DNA of 41,658 bases, from assembly GCA_030038415.1 (NCBI GenBank), contig JASHOX010000003.1, positions 1-41,658 on the forward strand, written 5' to 3'. Shown here in pieces: positions 36,135-41,658 of this stretch; the stretch's first letter is position 1, and each line of letters starts with the position of its first letter. The DNA is from Xanthobacteraceae bacterium (GTDB taxonomy: Bacteria; Pseudomonadota; Alphaproteobacteria; Rhizobiales; Xanthobacteraceae). Under the pieces are notes generated by a model. The model was not told the DNA's origin. It saw nothing but the letters and a program-made list of their open reading frames with translations, and made no database searches. A program made the position numbers and the translations under genes.

Positions 36135-36161
36135 TACTAAGACGCGATTGCTGCTCAGCCG

Positions 36162-36287
36162 TTAGGCATCACGCTGGTAGCGAATCGAGCGGCCCGACAC
36201 GGCTTTCTTCGCCTCGGTGCGGACAGGAATATAGGAAAGACCAACAAATACGCTGATAAGCATCAAGAGAAATTCGATCTTGGTCAC
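36162..36287 (-). CDS. 41-residue putative small membrane protein
   Basis: This frame is very short. It begins at GTG (36285-36287), with GGAGG (36295-36299) exactly 7 bases upstream, the best ribosome site in this region. The product has one hydrophobic segment (KIEFLLMLISVFVGLSYIPV, residues 3-22) and a basic tail (RTEAKKAVSGRSIRYQRDA). An in-frame TAA six bases upstream fixes the start. A hairpin lies 28 bases downstream. No family is recognised; existence rests on the ribosome site and composition. Confidence 0.5.
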   Translation of the reverse strand: MTKIEFLLMLISVFVGLSYIPVRTEAKKAVSGRSIRYQRDA

Positions 36288-36396
36288 TGTTTAGCCTCCG
36301 CCGCTGTTTTCGACATCCGCCATCGAAGCAAGAAGCGTTCCACCCATTAAGAAATAGTTACTTGAGGCTTAAGACGATCCCTCATATTTGAACTTT

Positions 36397-37311
36397 ATGA
36401 CCGAACCGTGGAGCGGAGAGCGCGTGCGGGAGTTCTGCGGCCGCCTGTTCGGCGCGATGAGCCCGCTGCTCCCCCAGCGTTTTCGCCTTGACCGACCGAT
36501 CGTGCCAGTGGTGCGGCTGACCGGCATCATCGGATTTTCGACGCCGTTGCGGCCGGGCCTGTCGCTTGCCGGTATCGCCCGCACGCTTGATCGCGCCTTC
36601 GGCATCCGCCGCGCCGCCGCGGTCGCGCTCGCCATCAATTCACCGGGCGGCTCCCCGGTACAATCGCACCTCATCTTCCGGCGCATACGCGAACTGGCGG
36701 CCGAGCATAAGCGGCCGGTGCTTGCTTTCGTCGAAGACGCCGGCGCCTCCGGCGGCTACATGATCGCCTGTGCCGGCGACGAAATCATCGCCGATCCGCA
36801 TTCGATCGTCGGCTCGATCGGGGTGGTCGGCGGCTCGTTCGGTCTCGACAAACTGATCGCCAGGATCGGCGTCGAGCGCCGGCTCTATACGTCCGGCGAG
36901 CACAAGGCGATGCTCGATCCGTTCCTGCCGGAAAATCCCGACGACGTCGAACGGTTGAAGAAATTGCAGCGACAAATCCACGAAGACTTCATCGCGCTCG
37001 TCAAATCGCGGCGCGGCGCCAAGCTTCAGGGTCCGGAAAATGACTTATTTTCCGGCGAATATTGGACCGGACGAAGGGCCTTGGAACTCGGCCTCATTGA
37101 CGCCATCGGCGATTTGCGCGGCACTTTGCGCGAACGATTCGGAGAGAAAGTGGTTACTCCCCTGATTACTGCCGAGCGTGGGTTCCTGGGCCGTCGCGTT
37201 CTCGGCGTCGCCGGTGGCGAGGTGACGGCGGCCGGGAATGGAACGGGCCTTGCCGCGGACATGATTTCGGCGCTTGAAGCGCGCGCTATTTGGGCGCGTT
37301 ATGGCCTCTGA
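36397..37311 (+). CDS. S49 family peptidase (SppA/SohB-like)
   Basis: 304 residues from ATG 36397. The serine-lysine dyad is visible: S118 in DAGASGGYMIACAGDE and K170 in YTSGEHKAMLDPF. Upstream blocks VALAINSPGGSPVQSHLIFRR and IGSIG-like PHSIVGSIGVVGGSFGL also match. These enzymes degrade signal peptides or membrane-protein fragments. No signal peptide or strong transmembrane segment is evident. There is no Shine-Dalgarno, and TTGAGG-N17-TATTTG (36362-36390) would place transcription start near the ATG, so the mRNA may be leaderless. Confidence 0.9.
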   Translation: MTEPWSGERVREFCGRLFGAMSPLLPQRFRLDRPIVPVVRLTGIIGFSTPLRPGLSLAGIARTLDRAFGIRRAAAVALAINSPGGSPVQSHLIFRRIRELAAEHKRPVLAFVEDAGASGGYMIACAGDEIIADPHSIVGSIGVVGGSFGLDKLIARIGVERRLYTSGEHKAMLDPFLPENPDDVERLKKLQRQIHEDFIALVKSRRGAKLQGPENDLFSGEYWTGRRALELGLIDAIGDLRGTLRERFGEKVVTPLITAERGFLGRRVLGVAGGEVTAAGNGTGLAADMISALEARAIWARYGL

Positions 37312-37342
37312 CAACCGGGCTTGGTTTACTGGGAGTACAACA

Positions 37343-37537
37343 ATGCCGCCGCTCATAGTGTTCGCGCTTGGGGTTATGGGAGCGGCGATGGTGGTGCGCT
37401 GGTGCGCCCGCGAGGTTCAGCGCGTCAACACCGAGCTCGATGAGCTGCGTGCCAAGGCGTCGGTCGAGCCGCTCGACCGCTCGACGTTGCCAAAATTGAA
37501 GCCCGATCCGAAGACCGGCGAGTATCGGCCGGGCTGA
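37343..37537 (+). CDS. small membrane protein, uncharacterised
   Basis: 64 residues from ATG 37343, with GGGAG 7 bases upstream. One N-terminal membrane helix (PPLIVFALGVMGAAMVV) is followed by a charged helix (CAREVQRVNTELDELRAKAS) and a tail ending LKPDPKTGEYRPG. It lies 31 bases after the S49 peptidase, as one unit. I recall similar small genes beside S49 peptidases in rhizobia, but I cannot name the family. Confidence 0.7.
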   Translation: MPPLIVFALGVMGAAMVVRWCAREVQRVNTELDELRAKASVEPLDRSTLPKLKPDPKTGEYRPG

Positions 37538-37544
37538 CTGTGCC

Positions 37545-37600
37545 GCTCATTCCCGCGTCAGCGGGAATCCAGAACGGGTCCTCGCTTTCGCGGGAACGAG
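37545..37600. repeat. dispersed intergenic repeat (copy B)
   Basis: ATTCCCGC (37549-37556) pairs exactly with GCGGGAAT (37561-37568) over a GTCA loop; a second imperfect hairpin (CTCGCTTTCGCGGGAACGAG) follows at 37581-37600. The start resembles the repeat at 15278. It separates convergent genes and may act as terminator. Confidence 0.6.
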
Positions 37601-37616
37601 CGGAGCTGTTCTGATC

Positions 37617-38594
37617 TTACTGCTCCTTGATGCCGTTCGCTTCGACGACGCGGCCCCATTTGTCGTATTCCGACTTGAGGAACGTCGCCAGCGACTGCGG
37701 CGTGCCGCCAACCGGCACGGCGCCGGCTTTGACCAGCTTGTCATGCACCGCGGGGTCGTTGAGCGCATCGTTGACGGCCTTGTTGAGCTTGGCGATCACG
37801 GCAGGCGGCGTCTTGGCCGGCGCCAATAGCGCGTACCAGTTTGAGGCGTCGGTGTTCGGATAACCCTGTTCGGCCAGCGTCGGCACGTCCGGCAGCAGCG
37901 GGTCGCGCTTGTCTGCCGCCACGCCGATCGGCAGCAGGTTGCCGGCCTGGATTTGCGAAATCACCACCGGCATGTCGAGCGACACCGCTTGCACCTGGCC
38001 GGCGAGCAGATCGGTCAATGCCGGCGCGGCGCCGCGATAGGGCACGTGCAGGAATTTCACGCCCGCCGCGTTCGCCAGCAAAATCTGCGCGAGATGCGGC
38101 GGGGAACCGACGCCGGTCGAGGCGAAGGTCACGGCGCCCGGCTTCTGCTTGGCAAGGCCGACAAGGTCTTTGACGCTTTTGACGCCGAGTTTCGGCGACA
38201 CCACCAGGACTTCGGTGACCTTGGTGACCAGCGCGACCGGCGCGAAATCGCGGAACGTGTCGAACGGCATTTTCGCCATGACGTGCGGCGACACCGTCAC
38301 CGCGCCGGCGGTGGTGAGGAACAGCGAATAGCCGTCGGGATCGGACTTGGCGACGTCGCCGCCGCCGAGCGTGCCATTGGCGCCGGCCTTGTTGTCGATA
38401 TAGACGCGCTGGCCAAGCAGCGCCGTCATCTTGTCGGCGATGACGCGGCCGACGAAATCGGTCGGGCCGCCGGGCGGAAACGCCACCACGATGCGAACCG
38501 GCCGGGTCGGAAAATCCTGCGCCTTGGCCAAATGTGGGACAGCCAGCGCCATAACCGCGGCCAGCCCAATCACTATGATTCGAATTATGCGCAC
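37617..38594 (-). CDS. Bug/TTT family extracytoplasmic substrate-binding protein
   Basis: 325 residues from a GTG with GGGGAGG 5 bases upstream. The signal peptide ([18 protein letters not shown], cleaved near AKAQDF) is followed by [19 protein letters not shown], the Bug hallmark, and by [40 protein letters not shown] and [20 protein letters not shown]. Such proteins bind carboxylates or other small acids for tripartite tricarboxylate transporters. No TctA/TctB membrane genes are near, so it is an orphan of unknown ligand. Confidence 0.9.
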   Translation of the reverse strand: MRIIRIIVIGLAAVMALAVPHLAKAQDFPTRPVRIVVAFPPGGPTDFVGRVIADKMTALLGQRVYIDNKAGANGTLGGGDVAKSDPDGYSLFLTTAGAVTVSPHVMAKMPFDTFRDFAPVALVTKVTEVLVVSPKLGVKSVKDLVGLAKQKPGAVTFASTGVGSPPHLAQILLANAAGVKFLHVPYRGAAPALTDLLAGQVQAVSLDMPVVISQIQAGNLLPIGVAADKRDPLLPDVPTLAEQGYPNTDASNWYALLAPAKTPPAVIAKLNKAVNDALNDPAVHDKLVKAGAVPVGGTPQSLATFLKSEYDKWGRVVEANGIKEQ

Positions 38595-38725
38595 AATTTC
38601 CTCCCCGGGGCGCCGATCGCTACTTTGCAATGCTAGCTTACCGGGCGCGAAACGAATCGTCATCTCGGGTTCGATCATGCAGGCCCAGGCTTGACCTCGG
38701 CCGGGCGTTCCACCAACAACGGCTC

Positions 38726-39679
38726 ATGAACGATAGTTTGCCGCCCCCCATGCGCCCCGAACGCTCGTTCCAGGGGCTCATTCTCGCCCTGCAGCGCTAT
38801 TGGGCGGATTGGGGCTGCGTCATTTTGCAGCCCTATGACATGGAGGTCGGCGCCGGCACCTTCCATCCGGCAACCACGCTGCGCGCGCTCGGGCCGAAGC
38901 CCTGGAACGCCGCTTACGTGCAGCCGTCGCGCCGGCCCAAGGACGGCCGCTACGGCGAGAACCCGAACCGGCTGCAGCATTACTATCAGCTGCAGGTGAT
39001 CTTAAAACCGTCGCCGGACGATCTGCAGGAGCTTTATCTCAAATCGCTTTACGCGATCGGCATCGATCCGAAAGTCCACGACATCCGCTTCGTCGAGGAC
39101 GACTGGGAAAGCCCCACGCTCGGCGCCTGGGGGCTCGGCTGGGAATGCTGGTGCGACGGCATGGAGGTTTCGCAGTTCACTTATTTTCAGCAGGTCGCCG
39201 GCTTCGAATGCGCACCGGTCTCCGGCGAGCTGACCTACGGCCTCGAACGGCTGGCGATGTATGTGCAGGGCGTCGAGAACGTGTTCGAGCTCAATTTCAA
39301 CGGCCGCGACGGCGCGCAGCGGGTGAGCTACGGCGACGTGTTCCTCCAAGCCGAGCAGGAATATTCCCGGCACAATTTCGAATATGCCGACACCGACATG
39401 CTGTTCGAACAATTCCGTATGGCGGAAACCGCGTGCAACAAATATCTCGAAGCCGGCTGGCAGGCCGATGGCGGCGAGGGCACCAATCGCGGCCGGCATC
39501 TGATGGCGCTGCCAGCCTACGACCAGTGCATCAAGGCGAGTCACGTCTTCAATCTGCTCGACGCGCGCGGGGTGATTTCGGTGACCGAGCGGCAGAGCTA
39601 CATTTTACGCGTGCGCGAACTGGCCAAGGCGTGCGGCGCGGCGTGGCTCGCAACCGAAGGCGGCGGCAGAGATTCATGA
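38726..39679 (+). CDS. glyQ: glycyl-tRNA synthetase alpha subunit
   Basis: 317 residues, near the typical ~300. The sequence holds class II blocks of the bacterial heterotetrameric enzyme: [59 protein letters not shown] and [15 protein letters not shown]. The subunit carries the aminoacylation site. The start at 38726 (MNDSLPPPM) is uncertain; the ATG at 38750 would remove eight residues. No Shine-Dalgarno is seen. It heads the glyQ-CDGSH-glyS unit. Confidence 0.96.
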   Translation: MNDSLPPPMRPERSFQGLILALQRYWADWGCVILQPYDMEVGAGTFHPATTLRALGPKPWNAAYVQPSRRPKDGRYGENPNRLQHYYQLQVILKPSPDDLQELYLKSLYAIGIDPKVHDIRFVEDDWESPTLGAWGLGWECWCDGMEVSQFTYFQQVAGFECAPVSGELTYGLERLAMYVQGVENVFELNFNGRDGAQRVSYGDVFLQAEQEYSRHNFEYADTDMLFEQFRMAETACNKYLEAGWQADGGEGTNRGRHLMALPAYDQCIKASHVFNLLDARGVISVTERQSYILRVRELAKACGAAWLATEGGGRDS

Positions 39680-39698
39680 GCGAATGCGGAGGGCGGCA

Positions 39699-39944
39699 AT
39701 GAGCGAAATGCCTGACATCGGCGGACGGCGGCCGATCCCGGTCAACGTCGAGGCCGGAAAATCATATTGGTGGTGCGCCTGCGGGCGATCGAAATCGCAA
39801 CCGTTCTGCGACGGCTCGCACAAGGGCTCCTCCTTCTCGCCGATCGAGTACAAGCCGGCTGCGGACGAGGAGGCCTGGTTCTGCGCCTGCAAGCGTTCCG
39901 GAAAAAAGCCGATGTGCGACGGCAGTCACAAACAATTACCTTAA
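39699..39944 (+). CDS. CDGSH iron-sulfur domain protein (two motifs)
   Basis: 81 residues with two CDGSH boxes: [16 protein letters not shown] (C26, C28, C37, H41) and [16 protein letters not shown] (C62, C64, C73, H77). Each can bind a 2Fe-2S cluster by three Cys and one His, as in mitoNEET-type tandem bacterial proteins. GGAGGG lies 5 bases before the ATG. It is placed between glyQ (19 bases away) and glyS (overlapping by one base, TAATG), so the three are co-transcribed. The function is likely redox or Fe-S handling; the link to translation is unexplained. Confidence 0.9.
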   Translation: MSEMPDIGGRRPIPVNVEAGKSYWWCACGRSKSQPFCDGSHKGSSFSPIEYKPAADEEAWFCACKRSGKKPMCDGSHKQLP

Positions 39945-41658
39945 TGCCTGACCTTTTGCTCGAACTGTTCTCCGAGGAAATCCCGGCGCGCATGCAAGCC
40001 CGCGCCGCGGAGGATTTGCGCAAAGCGGTCACCGACCGGCTGGTCGAAGCCGGACTCGTCTATGAGGGCGCCAAGGCCTTCGTCACGCCGCGCCGCCTCG
40101 CGCTCGCCGTGCACGGCGTGCCGGTGCGCCAGCCGGACTTGCGCGAGGAGAAGAAGGGCCCGCGTGTCGGCGCGCCGGACAACGCCATCGCCGGATTTTT
40201 GAAGGCCGCCGGATTGAAATCGATCGCCGACGCCAAGGTGCAGCCCGACAAGAAGGGCGACTTTTATGTCGCGGTGATCGAGAAGCCGGGCCGCGCCGCC
40301 ATCGAGGTGATCGGCGAAATTCTGCCCGACGTCATCAAGAGCTTTCCGTGGCCGAAATCGATGCGCTGGGGGGCGCCGTCGGCGGCGCCGGGAGCGCTGA
40401 CCTGGGTGCGGCCGCTGCATTCGATTCTCGCCACTTTCGGGCCGGAGACCGAGGAGCCCGATATCGTGCCGTTCAAAATCGACGGCATCGCCGCCGGCAA
40501 CGTCACGCGCGGTCATCGTTTCATGGCGCCGCAGCCGTTCACGGTGCGCCGCCTCGACGACTATCTGGCGAAGCTCGACAGGGCCAAGGTCGTGCCCGAC
40601 GCCGAGCGGCGCAGGCAGATCATCCTCATCGAGGCGAAACAGCTCGCTTTCGCGCAAGGTCTTGAGCTGGTCGAGGACGAAAGCCTGCTCGACGAGGTCG
40701 CGGGTCTGGTCGAATGGCCGGTGGTGCTGATGGGATCGTTCGACCAGAGCTTCCTGCGGATTCCCGAGGAGGTGATCCGCGCCACCATCCGCGCCAACCA
40801 GAAATGCTTCGTGCTGCGCGACGCCGCCCACGCCAAGCTGGTCGACAAGTTCATTCTGGTCTCGAATATGGACGCCGAGGACGGCGGCGCGGCCATCATC
40901 GCCGGCAACGAGCGCGTCATCCGCGCGCGGCTGTCGGATGCCAAGTTTTTCTACGAGACCGATTTAAAGACAAAACTCGAAGATCGGCTGTCAAAGTTCA
41001 AGGACATCGTGTTTCACGAGAAGTTGGGCACGCAGGCCGAGCGCATTGAACGCATTGAACGATTGGCTGCCGAATTGGCGCCGCTCGTCGGCGCCGACTC
41101 TGTTAAAGCAAAACGTGCGGCGCGGCTGTGTAAGGCCGACCTGCTCACGGAAATGGTCGGCGAATTTCCCGAGCTGCAAGGCACCATGGGCAAATATTAC
41201 GCCGAGGCGCAGGGCGAGGACGAAGCGGTCGCCCACGCCATCGAGGATCATTATGGCCCGAAGGGACCGGATGATCTGGTGCCGAGCGACCCGGTGGCAA
41301 TCGCGGTGGCGCTGGCGGACAAGATCGACACGCTGGTCGGGTTTTGGGCGATCGATGAGAAACCGACCGGTTCGAAAGACCCGTTTGCTTTGCGGCGGGC
41401 GGCATTGGGAATCATCCGGCTGATCCTGTCGAACGGTTTGACATTGCCGATCGCGGCATTCGGCATCCCGGCCGTTGTGACGTTTCTCAGCCGTTCGCAG
41501 ACTGCCTCCAAATACAGAACGACCGACATGCGGTCGCTCGAGTCGGATTTGCTTTCCTTCTTCGCCGACCGCCTGAAAGTCCAACTCCGCGAACAAGGCG
41601 CGCGGCACGATCTTGTCGATGCCGTTTTCGCCTTGGAGGGCCAAGACGATCTCCTCCT
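39944..41658 (+). CDS. glyS: glycyl-tRNA synthetase beta subunit (5' part)
   Basis: The first 571 codons of roughly 700; the gene leaves the window on the right. [20 protein letters not shown] is the standard GlyS N-terminus. Further blocks are KSMRWG, FVRP-like [23 protein letters not shown], the [10 protein letters not shown] segment, [15 protein letters not shown], and the HD-like [18 protein letters not shown] and [19 protein letters not shown]. The beta subunit binds tRNA-Gly. Its ATG overlaps the CDGSH stop. Confidence 0.95.
   Translation, partial: MPDLLLELFSEEIPARMQARAAEDLRKAVTDRLVEAGLVYEGAKAFVTPRRLALAVHGVPVRQPDLREEKKGPRVGAPDNAIAGFLKAAGLKSIADAKVQPDKKGDFYVAVIEKPGRAAIEVIGEILPDVIKSFPWPKSMRWGAPSAAPGALTWVRPLHSILATFGPETEEPDIVPFKIDGIAAGNVTRGHRFMAPQPFTVRRLDDYLAKLDRAKVVPDAERRRQIILIEAKQLAFAQGLELVEDESLLDEVAGLVEWPVVLMGSFDQSFLRIPEEVIRATIRANQKCFVLRDAAHAKLVDKFILVSNMDAEDGGAAIIAGNERVIRARLSDAKFFYETDLKTKLEDRLSKFKDIVFHEKLGTQAERIERIERLAAELAPLVGADSVKAKRAARLCKADLLTEMVGEFPELQGTMGKYYAEAQGEDEAVAHAIEDHYGPKGPDDLVPSDPVAIAVALADKIDTLVGFWAIDEKPTGSKDPFALRRAALGIIRLILSNGLTLPIAAFGIPAVVTFLSRSQTASKYRTTDMRSLESDLLSFFADRLKVQLREQGARHDLVDAVFALEGQDDLL

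Overview
The window looks like ordinary chromosome of an alphaproteobacterium in the order Hyphomicrobiales (Rhizobiales), probably near Bradyrhizobium, Rhodoplanes or Pseudolabrys. The signs are high GC, a CcrM-type GANTC methyltransferase, the DUF721/dsbA/smc block divergent from mutY, a cyanide-insensitive-type bd oxidase, separate glyQ and glyS genes, and short hairpin repeats of the kind scattered through rhizobial intergenic DNA. I see no rRNA, tRNA, phage, transposase, CRISPR array or plasmid functions. The genus is inferred, not proven.

Layout. 1-4.2 kb: start of a ParA-like ATPase, a lemA/M48 metalloprotease pair, a small membrane protein and an undecaprenyl-phosphate sugar transferase. 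4.3-5.3 kb: a gamma-resorcylate decarboxylase with all its metal ligands. 5.3-10.3 kb (minus): DUF721 (DciA-like), a DsbA-like oxidoreductase and smc. 10.3-12.9 kb (plus): mutY, ridA-like, an unknown gene and cinA-like, chained by ATGA overlaps. 12.9-14.1 kb: ccrM with three GANTC sites at its 5' end. 14.3-17.2 kb: YpfJ-type protease, moaB and a GT87 membrane glycosyltransferase. 17.6-18.7 kb: a MarR-GNAT fusion regulator whose start lies inside a perfect 20-bp-arm inverted repeat. 18.7-23 kb: a short GT2-like protein, a PA0069-type radical SAM protein, rnhB and a GT39-like membrane protein. 23.1-25.5 kb: cydAB. 25.6-27.3 kb: a purine permease and a cupin. 27.3-28.2 kb: a family-4-like uracil-DNA glycosylase carrying an in-frame palindromic repeat. 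28.3-33.9 kb: ETF-QO, an exported TPR protein, ispE and a convergent polyprenyl synthetase. 34.1-36.1 kb: a polyprenol-type GT2, DUF2007 and a TrmN6-like methyltransferase. 36.2-37.5 kb: a 41-residue small membrane protein, an S49 protease and a 64-residue membrane protein. 37.6-38.6 kb: an orphan Bug-type binding protein. 38.7 kb to the end: glyQ, a CDGSH Fe-S protein and glyS (cut by the window edge).

How the genes work together. Most are housekeeping functions: chromosome maintenance (smc, DUF721, mutY, rnhB, UDG, ccrM), isoprenoid and quinone supply plus electron entry and terminal oxidation (ispE, polyprenyl synthetase, ETF-QO, cydAB), and glycine tRNA charging. Nothing amounts to a clear new multi-gene system. 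The best leads are small: the autoregulatory-looking palindrome of the MarR-GNAT gene, the GANTC cluster at ccrM, the CDGSH protein inserted between glyQ and glyS, the repeat exapted into the UDG reading frame, and the short gene at 36.2 kb.
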